Assembly (NCBI RefSeq): GCF_007993815.1
Contig: NZ_VJWE01000016.1
Span: 248,001 to 312,000, forward strand
Length of the DNA stretch: 64,000 bases
Source: Acidovorax delafieldii
Lineage (GTDB): Bacteria > Pseudomonadota > Gammaproteobacteria > Burkholderiales > Burkholderiaceae_C
Reading direction: 5' to 3'
Both the position numbers and the translations under genes were made by a program. Shown here piece by piece: positions 52,379 to 60,639 of the stretch (position 1 is the stretch's first letter; every line of letters starts with the position of its first letter). Under the pieces are notes generated by a model. That model searched no databases. It worked only from the letters and a program-made list of their open reading frames with translations, and had not been told where the DNA came from.

Positions 52379-53053
52379 ATGGCTACCGTTTTTCATGGCA
52401 TTCGCGCAGTCCTTTTTGATTTGGATGGGACTCTGATCGACAGCGCACCAGACTTGGGGGCGGCCGCAGACAAAATGCGCACCGACCGAGGTCTGCCTTC
52501 GCTGCCCCCGGCCCGATATCGCCCGATGGCGGGAGCAGGCGCCCGCGGCATGCTGGCAGAAGCCTTTGGCATGGGGCCAGATCACCCAGACTTTGCCGTC
52601 ATGCGCGAAGAGTTTTTCGTGAACTATGAAACTCGCATGACCGAGCAGACCACCATTTTTGAAGGTGTGCCTGAATTGGTTCGCCAGATTCTCGAACGTA
52701 ACATGACGTGGGGTGTGGTCACCAACAAGGCTGCCCGCTTTACCGAACCCCTGACCCAGGCCATTCCGCTGTTTGCCACCGCTTCGGCAGTGGTCAGTGG
52801 CGACACCACGCCACACGCCAAGCCCCATCCAGCGCCCCTGCTGGAAGCGGCTGCGCGGTTGTGTGTGCCGCCGGAGCAGTGCATTTATGTGGGTGATGAC
52901 GAGCGTGACATCGTGGCAGGTCTGGCGGCAGGCATGGGTACAGTGGCCGCCATCTACGGCTATTTGGGCGCCAGGACCGACCCTGCAGAGTGGGGCGCGC
53001 ACGCCGCAATTAAATCTCCCAGCGAGCTCTTGCAATTGCTCGCGAACGCCTAA
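52379..53053 (+). CDS. gph: HAD hydrolase, phosphoglycolate phosphatase type
   Basis: Haloacid dehalogenase family phosphatase of 224 residues. Motif I FDLDGTLIDSAPDL (nucleophile Asp14, acid Asp16), motif II TNKAARFTEP, motif III Lys in HAKPHPAPLL, and motif IV YVGDDERDIVAG are all intact. Assigned to the Gph group from the pairing with ubiG, which is common in betaproteobacteria; some family members act on other phosphomonoesters. Its stop codon TAA is part of the predicted -10 hexamer of tmRNA. Confidence 0.92.
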   Translation: MATVFHGIRAVLFDLDGTLIDSAPDLGAAADKMRTDRGLPSLPPARYRPMAGAGARGMLAEAFGMGPDHPDFAVMREEFFVNYETRMTEQTTIFEGVPELVRQILERNMTWGVVTNKAARFTEPLTQAIPLFATASAVVSGDTTPHAKPHPAPLLEAAARLCVPPEQCIYVGDDERDIVAGLAAGMGTVAAIYGYLGARTDPAEWGAHAAIKSPSELLQLLANA

Positions 53054-53056
53054 AAT
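53030..53056 (+). promoter_or_regulatory. predicted promoter of ssrA
   Basis: TTGCAA at 53030-53035 and TAAAAT at 53051-53056, with a 15-base spacer, slightly short. It overlaps the gph 3' end; the gph stop TAA is the start of the -10 hexamer. The mature tmRNA begins at 53067. Confidence 0.5.
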
Positions 53057-53066
53057 AAGAAGCCTA

Positions 53067-53453
53067 GGGGCTGTCCTGGTTTCGACGTGGGTTCGGGATC
53101 AGTGTGGTGCATGTCGAGCTTGAGTCACGCTCGTAAATCTCGATTTAACAAACTAACTGCAAACGACGAACGTTTCGCACTCGCTGCTTAATTGCCAGTG
53201 AGCCTTGCAACAGTTGGCCGATGGGCTGGGCAAGGGGGTTCTGAGCAATCAGTGCCTCCCGGCTGCAAGGATAATTACATGGGCTGGCTTCCATCCGGGT
53301 ACCTTGGGTGGAGGCGAGAAAATAGGGTGCTGGCGGCCCATGTAGCGTGCGACTGCGCGACATGGGTAGCGAGATCCAAATCAGACCGCTAAACATGTAG
53401 ATCTGCCTGACGAAGGCTTGCGGACGCGGGTTCAATTCCCGCCAGCTCCACCA
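53067..53453 (+). ncRNA. ssrA: transfer-messenger RNA
   Basis: The 387-base tmRNA rescues stalled ribosomes. The 5' end GGGGCTG pairs with CAGCTCC before the encoded ACCA end, forming the tRNA-Ala-like acceptor. The G-U pair at the third position is the alanine identity type. GGTTCAATTCCC forms the T arm. The tag frame begins GCA at 53159 and reads ANDERFALAA then TAA at 53189-53191, a typical betaproteobacterial tag. A terminator follows six bases after the CCA. Confidence 0.97.
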
Positions 53454-53458
53454 AACAT

Positions 53459-53495
53459 AAACCCCCAACCGGTAACGGTTGGGGGTTTTTCTTTT
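53459..53495 (+). terminator. terminator of ssrA
   Basis: Arms ACCCCCAACCG and CGGTTGGGGGT with loop GTAA, followed by TTTTCTTTT. Very strong. Confidence 0.93.
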
Positions 53496-53830
53496 CCCAC
53501 TGATTTTGTACTGCTGCGCAAGGATAGTTGCTTCCGTTCGCCCTTACCGAACGATTCGATGCACCTTCTGGCTCTGAGGCGTGACGTCTTTGAACCATGT
53601 CCCTCAACGGCAATCCGCAGTGGCTGTGTATCCCCGGCTTCGCGTTGTAAACCCCTGAAAAAATCGGCTAACACGCTGCCGTTCGCGCAGTCAACCACCT
53701 GTCAACGTGCTTCGCCAACACCGCCCAAGAAACAAAATGAAATAAACCGAAACTGGCTCGAGACCACGTTCCAAGCCGCTGCGCGCACCATCAGGGTCAT
53801 GTTCCATACCGTCTTTGAAAGGACAGCATC
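53496..53830. other. intergenic region between ssrA and the spy-like gene
   Basis: The 377-base gap 53454-53830 carries the ssrA terminator on the left and a possible CpxR-like box at 53647-53661. I find no coding sequence. The right part (53735-53760) is locally A-rich and could hold the promoter of the spy-like operon. Confidence 0.6.
53647..53661 (+). promoter_or_regulatory. candidate CpxR-like box
   Basis: GTAAACCCCTGAAAA: a GTAAA half-site, five bases, then GAAAA (one mismatch to GTAAA). It matches the tandem GTAAA-N5-GTAAA pattern of CpxR. It is about 170 bases upstream of a spy/cpxP-like gene whose operon encodes its own two-component system. Confidence 0.45.
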
Positions 53831-54298
53831 ATGAAACCCTGGATCAAGAAAACGCTGATGGGCATTTTTGGTGCGTCCATCGCGGTGGGTGGGCTGACGG
53901 CCTGCTCCAGCGGGCACCACCAGCGCGGCCCGATGACTGCGGAAAAGATGGCGGAAGTGCGCGGCAAGATGGTGGACCGGGTGAGCAGCAAGCTGGATCT
54001 GAACGAGGTACAAAAGACCAAGCTCAATGCCTTGGCCGATCAACTGGAAGCCCAGCGCGCAGCGTTCGTCGGCAAGACGGCAGACCCCCGAGCCGAGGTG
54101 CAGGCCATTGTGGCGGGCGACAAGTTTGATCGGGTGCGGGCGCAGTCCCTGCTCGAAGACAAGACGCGTGCGGTGCAGGCCCACAGTCCCGCGGTGGTCA
54201 ATGCGATGGCCGACTTCTATGACAGCCTGAACCCTGACCAGCAGCAAAAAGTGCGCGAGCTGATGCAGCGTCGCAAGGGCTGGATGGCCCGCGGGTGA
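53831..54298 (+). CDS. Spy/CpxP family periplasmic lipoprotein
   Basis: Protein of 155 residues with a lipoprotein signal peptide (lipobox LTAC, Cys25) and a mainly alpha-helical body. The LTXXQ-like motif of Spy/CpxP appears in diverged form (LDLNEVQKTKLNALADQLEAQR and LNPDQQQKVRELMQRR). Family members are envelope chaperones or negative regulators of Cpx-type stress systems. It is followed by an unknown gene, a response regulator and a sensor kinase, so it probably feeds back on them. The start has GAAAGGA ahead of it. Confidence 0.85.
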   Translation: MKPWIKKTLMGIFGASIAVGGLTACSSGHHQRGPMTAEKMAEVRGKMVDRVSSKLDLNEVQKTKLNALADQLEAQRAAFVGKTADPRAEVQAIVAGDKFDRVRAQSLLEDKTRAVQAHSPAVVNAMADFYDSLNPDQQQKVRELMQRRKGWMARG

Positions 54299-54642
54299 TG
54301 GGCGGGGAGCATTGCATGTCACCCACGCTGGAACCTATCCACCGCCTCGCCCAGGGCGTTCGTGTGCACGGGCCCGCGCTGCTGTCGGGCATGCCGGAGC
54401 CTCACGATGAGCTGATGTCGCTGGTCTGGGGGCCGCGCTTTGACCGCGAGCATGCGATGGGCCTGGTCGCTCGCCAGCCCTCGGTGGCGGCCCACACGCT
54501 GCCTGCCCTGCTGGCGGCTGCCGACCATTTTGATGCGCTCCATGCCGGTGCGCAGGGCCGTTTGCGGCGACTCATCGTGCGACACCGCGCATTGTGTGCG
54601 GCTGGCGCTTCTGTCGATACCGCCCTTGGGGAGCGCGCCTGA
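54298..54642 (+). CDS. unrecognised conserved-context protein
   Basis: Predicted cytoplasmic protein of 114 residues that I cannot place in a family. Its ATG overlaps the stop of the spy-like gene (TGATG), and a second candidate start at 54316 gives MSPTLEPIHRL. It is Ala/His/Arg-rich with no membrane segment or signal peptide; one pair of helices is likely around AAHTLPALLAAADHFDALHAGAQGRLRRLIVRHRALCAAG. Codon use looks like that of its neighbours and it fits tightly between two genes of the operon, which argues it is real. A small accessory protein of the two-component system is possible but is inference. Confidence 0.6.
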   Translation: MGGEHCMSPTLEPIHRLAQGVRVHGPALLSGMPEPHDELMSLVWGPRFDREHAMGLVARQPSVAAHTLPALLAAADHFDALHAGAQGRLRRLIVRHRALCAAGASVDTALGERA

Positions 54643-54659
54643 CGGTGTGAGAATTGCTC

Positions 54660-55346
54660 ATGCACCGCATATTGTTGATTGACGACGACGCGCAGTTGGG
54701 CGCTCCCCTGGCCACTTACTTCCAGCGTTTTGAACTGGAACTCGTTCATGCACTTCGGCCCAGCGACGGCTTGGCACAGCTGACGGCCGGCGGGTTTGAC
54801 GCTGCCATCCTCGACGTGATGCTGCCCGAGATGGACGGGTTTGAGCTGTGCCGCACCATCCGCAAGCAGGGTGACCTGCCCATCGTGATGCTGACCGCGC
54901 GCGGCGAGGTGATGGACCGGGTGGTGGGGCTGGAGCTGGGGGCTGACGACTATCTGCCCAAGCCCTTTGAGCCACGTGAACTGGTGGCGCGCCTGCAGAC
55001 GGTGTTGCGCCGGCGCAGGGCGCCGGGGCAAGGCGTTGCCGTGGGCGCGCTGGAGTTCGAGGGCCTGTCCATCGACGCAGCGCGCCGCAGTGTGCAGCGC
55101 CATGGTGTGGTTGTGGAGCTGACCGGCACGGAGTTCGACCTGTTGCACCTGCTGGCGCGCGAGCCCGGCAAGGTCTTCAGCCGCGACGACATCCTGAACC
55201 AGCTGCGTGGTCATGAGGCCGAGCTGTACACCCGCGCGGTGGACATCGTAGTGAGCCGGTTGCGCAAGAAGCTGGAGCCGCTGGACTGCATCAAGACATT
55301 GCGCAACGTGGGCTACTCCCTGGCTTTGCGCCGCGCTGCCCCATGA
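54660..55346 (+). CDS. OmpR/CpxR-type response regulator
   Basis: Response regulator of 228 residues. The receiver domain has the acidic pair near Asp8-Asp10, phosphoacceptor Asp52 in AAILDVMLPEMDG, and Lys101 in ADDYLPKPFEP. The C-terminal winged helix (about 130-225) ends in RLRKKLEPLDCIKTLRNVGYSL. Most similar to the CpxR/RstA group. ATG at 54660 is chosen over an in-frame TTG six bases upstream. Its stop overlaps the kinase start (ATGA). Confidence 0.93.
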   Translation: MHRILLIDDDAQLGAPLATYFQRFELELVHALRPSDGLAQLTAGGFDAAILDVMLPEMDGFELCRTIRKQGDLPIVMLTARGEVMDRVVGLELGADDYLPKPFEPRELVARLQTVLRRRRAPGQGVAVGALEFEGLSIDAARRSVQRHGVVVELTGTEFDLLHLLAREPGKVFSRDDILNQLRGHEAELYTRAVDIVVSRLRKKLEPLDCIKTLRNVGYSLALRRAAP

Positions 55347-56725
55347 AGCAGATTTGTTCTCCCATTCACGACCCGAACTGCCCCTGGCACCGCCGGGCGC
55401 GCCACGCGGTAGGGCATTCGCTGCGCATTCGGCTGGTGCTGGTGTTCATGGCACTGGCCGTGACTGTGGCGGTCACGTTCATGGGCGGGGTGCAAAAGGC
55501 CGTGTCCGTAGGCTGGCGCGAGGCTGCGCGGCCGCTGCTGATGGATTATGTGGACCGCCTTGCCGCCGAGATTGGCAGCCCACCGAGCATTGAGCGCGCG
55601 CAGGCGATTGCCAATCGCCTGCCACTGACCTTGCGCATCGACGGGCCGCAGATCCACTGGGCATCGCACCCCGATCAGCAGAACCCCGACTGGGTGAGCG
55701 ACAAGGTCCGCCAGGAAGACCGCTGGACCGGGGACGAGAACGGGCACAGCCTGCTACGCCGCACGACGGCAGATGGGCACCATATCGAGTTCGGCCTCAA
55801 TGCGCTGTCCTGGGACAAGCGCCCGCGCATTGCGTGGGGCACGCTGACCGTGCTGCTGCTGCTCACGGCGCTGGCCTATGTATATGTGCGGCATCTGTTG
55901 CGTCCGCTGGACGACATCCGCCAGGGCGCGCAGCGCTTTGGCAACGGCAACTTTGCCCAGCCCATACCGGTGCGGCATGCCCACCGGCCGGACGAGCTGG
56001 GCCAGCTGGCCGAGACCATCAACACCATGGGGGATGACATCCACCAGATGCTGGAGGCCAAGCGTGCACTGTTGTTGGCGATGAGCCATGAGCTGCGCAG
56101 CCCGCTCACGCGGGCCCGCCTGAACACGGAGCTGCTGCCCGAAACGACCGATGTGCAACCGCAGCGCCTGGCGCTCATGCGCGACCTGGGTGAAATGGCG
56201 GGCCTCATCACCGACCTGCTGGAAAGCGAGCGCCTGGCGGGCCGCCATGCGGCGCTGCACCGCGAGCCCACCGATGTCACCGAACTGGCGCGCGAAGTGG
56301 TGGCCGACCTGTGCTCCCGCCATGCCGGGGCCGCTGATATTGCCTTGCACGTGGCGCCGGACTTGCCCTCGGTGCGGCTGGACCGGTCCCGCCTGCGGCT
56401 TTTGCTGCGCAACCTGCTGGACAACAGCCTGCGCCACAGTGAGTCGGGTGCATTTCCCCCTGAGCTGCATTTGCGGCTGGCGGATGAGGGGAGGGTGCTG
56501 GAATTGGAGGTGCGTGATCATGGGCGCGGTGTGCCCCCCGAGCACCTGCCACACCTGGCCCAGGCGTTCTACCGCCCGGACACCGCACGCCAGCGTGCCA
56601 CCGGTGGCGTCGGTCTGGGTTTGTACCTGTGCCGGCTGGTGGCGCAGGCGCACGACGGGCAATTGCACATGCGCAATGCAGAGCCCGGCCTGTCGGTCAC
56701 CGTGCGTTTGCCGGTGGTGGAATAG
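55343..56725 (+). CDS. sensor histidine kinase, CpxA-like
   Basis: Membrane kinase of 460 residues. TM1 (about 34-50), a periplasmic domain (about 52-158), TM2 (about 162-182), HAMP (about 183-235), dimerisation domain with His249 in AMSHELRSPLTRARLN, and the ATPase domain with NLLDNSLRHS, DHGRGVPPE and GGVGLGLYL. All catalytic motifs look intact. It forms a pair with the preceding regulator. The presence of a Spy/CpxP-like gene at the head of the operon suggests it senses envelope stress. Confidence 0.93.
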   Translation: MKQICSPIHDPNCPWHRRARHAVGHSLRIRLVLVFMALAVTVAVTFMGGVQKAVSVGWREAARPLLMDYVDRLAAEIGSPPSIERAQAIANRLPLTLRIDGPQIHWASHPDQQNPDWVSDKVRQEDRWTGDENGHSLLRRTTADGHHIEFGLNALSWDKRPRIAWGTLTVLLLLTALAYVYVRHLLRPLDDIRQGAQRFGNGNFAQPIPVRHAHRPDELGQLAETINTMGDDIHQMLEAKRALLLAMSHELRSPLTRARLNTELLPETTDVQPQRLALMRDLGEMAGLITDLLESERLAGRHAALHREPTDVTELAREVVADLCSRHAGAADIALHVAPDLPSVRLDRSRLRLLLRNLLDNSLRHSESGAFPPELHLRLADEGRVLELEVRDHGRGVPPEHLPHLAQAFYRPDTARQRATGGVGLGLYLCRLVAQAHDGQLHMRNAEPGLSVTVRLPVVE

Positions 56726-56861
56726 GTCGCGAGCCGGCGGCATAGACAGGTTGGCCTCTGCGCTGGCAGGTGGCGTCGCACCGATGCGGCCAGGCCAGCG
56801 CACAGGCCTGGTGCAATGGGGAAGTGGACCTGCCAGCGGCCATGTCCGGCTTCTCAACGAA

Positions 56862-56925
56862 AATTGATGGCTTTTTTGCGCTGTAGCGCAGGTGTTTATT
56901 GACCTGATAGCTATCAAATCAGGAG
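56862..56925 (+). repeat. dispersed two-hairpin repeat, copy R9
   Basis: GCGCTGTAGCGCAGGTGTTT, then GACCTGATAGCTATCAAATC. The first module matches copy R4 (GCTGTAGCGCAGGT) and the second matches R3. It lies about 140 bases after the kinase stop. Confidence 0.82.
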
Positions 56926-57030
56926 TTTTTTCTGGTGCCCTGGACCACCAGCGAAGACGCCATCCTCCCTGGCCCCGTTCTTGCTGAAGATCGACACCCC
57001 CTCGCATGAGTCGGATTTTTCAGTGTTTAC

Positions 57031-57044
57031 CCTGTATATACAGG
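57031..57044 (+). promoter_or_regulatory. HutC-type operator upstream of the ABC transporter
   Basis: CCTGTATATACAGG, a perfect 14-base palindrome containing TGTATATACA, the core recognised by HutC repressors. The same core is upstream of hutH (60640-60653), and a hutC gene lies between the two. Confidence 0.75.
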
Positions 57045-57131
57045 TATGCTGAAACTGTCATCATGGCTTCCGGTACGCAGGTGCGTTCCGGTGGGCAGGG
57101 CCAAGGTACTTTCTTCAAACAGGAGCAGATG

Positions 57132-58097
57132 ATGACTCGATCGGTTGTGAAATGGACGTCGCTGGCAGCGGCAGCAGCATGCATGATGGCCCTGGCCGCA
57201 CCGGCCCAGGCGCAGGACACCAAGATTGTGCTGGGCATGTCCGGCTGGACAGGTTTCGCACCGCTCACGCTGGCCGACAAGGCTGGCATCTTCAAGAAGA
57301 ACGGCCTGGATGTGGAGATCAAGATGATTCCGCAGAAGGACCGCCACCTGGCCCTGGCCTCCAAGTCCATCCAGTGCGCCGCCACCACGGTCGAGACGCA
57401 CGTCGCCTGGAACGCCAACGGCGTGCCGATCGTGCAGATCTTCCAGATGGACAAGTCCTACGGCGCCGACGGCATTGCGGTGCGCGGCGACATCAAGGGC
57501 TTTGCTGACCTCAAGGGCAAGACCATCGGCGTGGATGCGCCCGGCACCGCTCCGTACTTCGGCCTGGCCTGGATGCTGAGCAAGAACGGCATGAGCCTCA
57601 AGGACGTGAAGACCACCACGCTGTCGCCCCAGGCGGCCGCGCAGGCCTTCGTGGCCGGGCAAAACGATGCCGCCATGACGTACGAGCCCTACCTGTCCAC
57701 CGTGCGCGACAACCCTGCGGCCGGCAAAATTTTGGCCACCACGCTCGACTACCCCATGGTGATGGACACCGTGGGCTGCGACCCCGCCTGGCTCAAGGCC
57801 AACGGCAAGGCCGCACAGGCATTGGCCAACTCCTACTTCCAGGCGCTGGACATGATCAAGGCCGACCCGACCAAGTCCAACGAGATCATGGGCGCTGCGG
57901 TCAAGCAGACGGGCGAGCAGTTTGCCAAGTCGTCGTCCTTCCTGCGCTGGCAGGACAAGGCCGCCAACCAGAAGTTCTTTGCGGGCGAGCTGACCACGTT
58001 CATGAAGGACGCCACGGCCATCCTGCTGGAGGCCGGCATCATCCGCAAGGCGCCTGAAGACCTGGCCGTCACCTTCGACGCGAGCTTCATCAAGTAA
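57132..58097 (+). CDS. ABC transporter substrate-binding protein (NitT/TauT, NMT1-like)
   Basis: Periplasmic protein of 321 residues with a signal peptide (MTRSVVKWTSLAAAAACMMALAAPAQA). The mature part resembles the NMT1/THI5 and SsuA-like fold: LGMSGWTGFAPLTLADKAGIFKKNGLDVEI, then GVDAPGTAPYFGLAWMLSKNGM. Two ATG codons are adjacent; the second (57132) is six bases from AGGAG and is preferred. The operon context with hut genes and HutC sites points to histidine, urocanate or a related imidazole as ligand, which is inference. Confidence 0.88.
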   Translation: MTRSVVKWTSLAAAAACMMALAAPAQAQDTKIVLGMSGWTGFAPLTLADKAGIFKKNGLDVEIKMIPQKDRHLALASKSIQCAATTVETHVAWNANGVPIVQIFQMDKSYGADGIAVRGDIKGFADLKGKTIGVDAPGTAPYFGLAWMLSKNGMSLKDVKTTTLSPQAAAQAFVAGQNDAAMTYEPYLSTVRDNPAAGKILATTLDYPMVMDTVGCDPAWLKANGKAAQALANSYFQALDMIKADPTKSNEIMGAAVKQTGEQFAKSSSFLRWQDKAANQKFFAGELTTFMKDATAILLEAGIIRKAPEDLAVTFDASFIK

Positions 58098-58119
58098 ATA
58101 GACGGAAGAAGAGCGCTCC

Positions 58120-58980
58120 ATGTCCGCCGTGCAACCCCTGTCCGTTACCGAGCCAAAACCCGAGCAAAAAGCCGGACCACATGCCCCCGCGCGCCGGCGC
58201 TCGCTGGCCCCGCTGGAGCCTGTGAGCAGCAGCGCCCGGTGGATGCTTGGGCTGGCCTTCTTCGTCGTGTTCGTGGCGGTGTGGGCGTTCTTCACATTGG
58301 GCGGCTTCGTGTCGCCCACCTTCCTGGCCAGCCCCGTCACCATGGTGAAGGAAGGCTGGCTGTTGTTCACCGAGTACGGCTTCATCAAAGACATCGGCAT
58401 GACCATCTGGCGTGTGGTCGGCGGCTTCATCCTTGCCGCCATCATTGCCGTGCCGTTGGGCATTGCGATGGGCGCGTACAAGGGCATCGAGGCGTTCTTT
58501 GAGCCCTTCGTCTCGTTCTGCCGCTACCTGCCTGCGTCGGCCTTCATCCCGCTGTTGATCCTGTGGGCTGGGATTGGCGAGGCGCAGAAGATCCTGGTCA
58601 TCTTCATCGGCTCGGTCTTCCAGATCACGCTGATGGTCGCCGTCACCGTGGGCGGCGCGCGGCGCGATCTGGTCGAGGCCGCCTACACGCTGGGCGCGGG
58701 CCACAAGGGCATCGTCACGCGCGTGCTCATCCCCGGCGCAGCCCCCGAGATCGCCGAGACCCTGCGCCTGGTGCTGGGCTGGGCCTGGACCTATGTGATC
58801 GTGGCCGAGCTGATCGGCTCGTCCAGCGGTATCGGTCACATGATCACCGACAGCCAGTCGCTGCTCAACACCGGGCAGATCATCTTCGGCATCATCATCA
58901 TCGGCCTCATCGGGCTGGTGTCCGACTTCGCCTTCAAGGCGCTCAACCACCGTCTGTTTGCCTGGAGTTTTGTGCGATGA
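58120..58980 (+). CDS. ABC transporter permease (NitT/TauT type)
   Basis: Inner-membrane permease of 286 residues with about six helices and the BPD_transp_1 EAA loop (EAAYTLGAGHKGIVTRVLIPGAAPEIAETLRL, about 187-218). A polar N-terminal tail of about 40 residues precedes the first helix. It starts 22 bases after the binding protein and overlaps the ATPase gene (ATGA). With these two it completes a type-I importer. Confidence 0.92.
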   Translation: MSAVQPLSVTEPKPEQKAGPHAPARRRSLAPLEPVSSSARWMLGLAFFVVFVAVWAFFTLGGFVSPTFLASPVTMVKEGWLLFTEYGFIKDIGMTIWRVVGGFILAAIIAVPLGIAMGAYKGIEAFFEPFVSFCRYLPASAFIPLLILWAGIGEAQKILVIFIGSVFQITLMVAVTVGGARRDLVEAAYTLGAGHKGIVTRVLIPGAAPEIAETLRLVLGWAWTYVIVAELIGSSSGIGHMITDSQSLLNTGQIIFGIIIIGLIGLVSDFAFKALNHRLFAWSFVR

Positions 58981-59756
58981 GCAGCGTATCCATCCAAGCC
59001 GTCTCGCGTGTCTTCGAGACTGCCAAAGGCCAACGCACGCAGGCGCTGCAGCCGGTCGATTTCGAGGTGAAGGACAACGACTTCGTGACCATCCTGGGCC
59101 CCTCGGGCTGCGGCAAGTCCACGCTGCTGCGCATCGTGGCGGGGCTGGACCACGCCACCAGCGGCCGCGTGCTGCTGGATGGGGTGCCCGTCGAAGGCCC
59201 CGGCGCCGACCGCGGCATGGTGTTCCAGAGCTACACGCTGTTCCCCTGGCTCACCATCGAGCAGAACATCCGCTTTGGCCTGCGCGAACGCGGTATGCCC
59301 GAGGCACAGCAAAAGGAACGCGCCGCGTACTTCATCGCCAAGGTCGGCCTGCGCGGCTTTGAGCAGCACTTTCCCAAGCAGCTGTCGGGCGGCATGCAGC
59401 AGCGCACCGCCATTGCGCGCGCACTGGCCAACGACCCCAAGATTCTGCTGATGGATGAGCCCTTCGGCGCGCTCGACAACCAGACCCGCGTGCTCATGCA
59501 AGAGCTGCTGCTGGGCATCTGGGAGGCCGAGCGCAAGACCGTGCTCTTCGTCACCCACGACATCGACGAAGCCATCTTCATGGCCAACCGCGTGGCCGTG
59601 TTCAGCGCCCGCCCCGGCCGCATCAAGACCGAGCTGGCGGTGGACCTGCCGCACCCGCGCCATTACACGATCAAGACCAGCCCCGAGTTCATGGACCTCA
59701 AAGCGCGCCTCACCGAAGAGATCCGCGCCGAATCCATGGCGGCGGACCTGCACTGA
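58977..59756 (+). CDS. ABC transporter ATP-binding protein (NitT/TauT type)
   Basis: Cytoplasmic ATPase of 259 residues. Walker A GPSGCGKST (about 40), Q-loop VFQSYTLFPW, signature LSGGMQQR and Walker B ILLMDEPFGALD are all present, and TVLFVTHDIDEA carries the switch His. The start at 58977 overlaps the permease stop; the longer open frame upstream lies within the permease gene. It is co-transcribed with the binding protein and permease. Confidence 0.94.
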   Translation: MSSVSIQAVSRVFETAKGQRTQALQPVDFEVKDNDFVTILGPSGCGKSTLLRIVAGLDHATSGRVLLDGVPVEGPGADRGMVFQSYTLFPWLTIEQNIRFGLRERGMPEAQQKERAAYFIAKVGLRGFEQHFPKQLSGGMQQRTAIARALANDPKILLMDEPFGALDNQTRVLMQELLLGIWEAERKTVLFVTHDIDEAIFMANRVAVFSARPGRIKTELAVDLPHPRHYTIKTSPEFMDLKARLTEEIRAESMAADLH

Positions 59757-59786
59757 TCTGAACCTGCACCAGCCCCGCATCCACCC

Positions 59787-60599
59787 ATGAGCGCCCGTCC
59801 TTCCCGCCGCACTGCAGCCACTGCCCCGCGCAGCGCCACGCCCGCCAAGGCGGTGGTCGCCGTGGCTGCACCCGCGCAAGCCATGGCGCTGTACGAGCAG
59901 GTCAAGGACCACATCTCGCGCAAGATCCAGGAAGGCATCTGGCGCGCGGGCGACCGCCTGCCATCCGAGAACGAGCTGGTCACCCAGTTCGGCATCTCGC
60001 GCATGACGGTGAACCGCGCGCTGCGCGAACTGGTGGAGCAGGGCCGCATCGTGCGCGTGGCGGGCGTGGGCAGTTTTGTGGCCGAGGACAAGCCCCAGTC
60101 CACGCTGCTGCAGATCGCCAATTTGGCCAGCGAAATCCGCCAGCGCGGGCACGACTACCGCTGTGACGTGCTCACGGTGGAACGCACCTCCGCCACGCTG
60201 GAAGTGGCCGCCGCGCTGGACCTGCGCACGGGCGAGTCGGTGTTTCACTCGCTGTGCATTCACCGTGAGGACGGTCTGCCCGTACAACTGGAAGACCGCC
60301 ACGTAAACCCGCGCCAGGTGCCCCAGTTCGTCGCGCAGGACTTCACACTGCTGCAACCCTCCGAATACCTGGTGCGCAACGTGCCCTTTGACCAGATCGA
60401 GCATGTGGTCGATGCCGTCATGCCCACCGCCGAGCAGGCCGCGCTGCTGGAGATGTCTCCGCAGGAGCCCTGCCTGCTGCTCACCCGCCGCACCTGGTCG
60501 CGCGGCGTGCCCATTACCGTGGTGCGCTGCCTGCACCCCGCCACCCGTTACCGCCTGGGCAGCCGCTTCCGCGCCGACGGCAATCCCGTCGCCGGTTGA
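59787..60599 (+). CDS. hutC: histidine utilization repressor HutC
   Basis: GntR-family repressor of 270 residues. The N-terminal winged helix (about 32-100) reads ALYEQVKDHISRKIQEGIWRAGDRLPSENELVTQFGISRMTVNRALRELVEQG, and a UTRA ligand domain follows (about 110-265, ending HPATRYRLGSRF). HutC relatives release DNA when urocanate binds. It lies between the transporter and hutH, and two HutC-type palindromes flank the operon parts. The first 30 residues are Ala/Arg-rich. Confidence 0.93.
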   Translation: MSARPSRRTAATAPRSATPAKAVVAVAAPAQAMALYEQVKDHISRKIQEGIWRAGDRLPSENELVTQFGISRMTVNRALRELVEQGRIVRVAGVGSFVAEDKPQSTLLQIANLASEIRQRGHDYRCDVLTVERTSATLEVAAALDLRTGESVFHSLCIHREDGLPVQLEDRHVNPRQVPQFVAQDFTLLQPSEYLVRNVPFDQIEHVVDAVMPTAEQAALLEMSPQEPCLLLTRRTWSRGVPITVVRCLHPATRYRLGSRFRADGNPVAG

Positions 60600-60639
60600 A
60601 AGTTTTCGCCAAAAGCACAGATTTTTTCGCTTGTACCTA

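Larger units (their letters stand above)
56726..57131. other. long intergenic region before the ABC transporter operon
   Basis: The 406-base gap holds repeat copy R9 (56862-56925) and the HutC-type palindrome at 57031-57044. A possible -10 TATGCT (57046-57051) follows the palindrome directly. Apart from short arms such as GGCCAGGCCAG, I see no gene. Confidence 0.6.
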
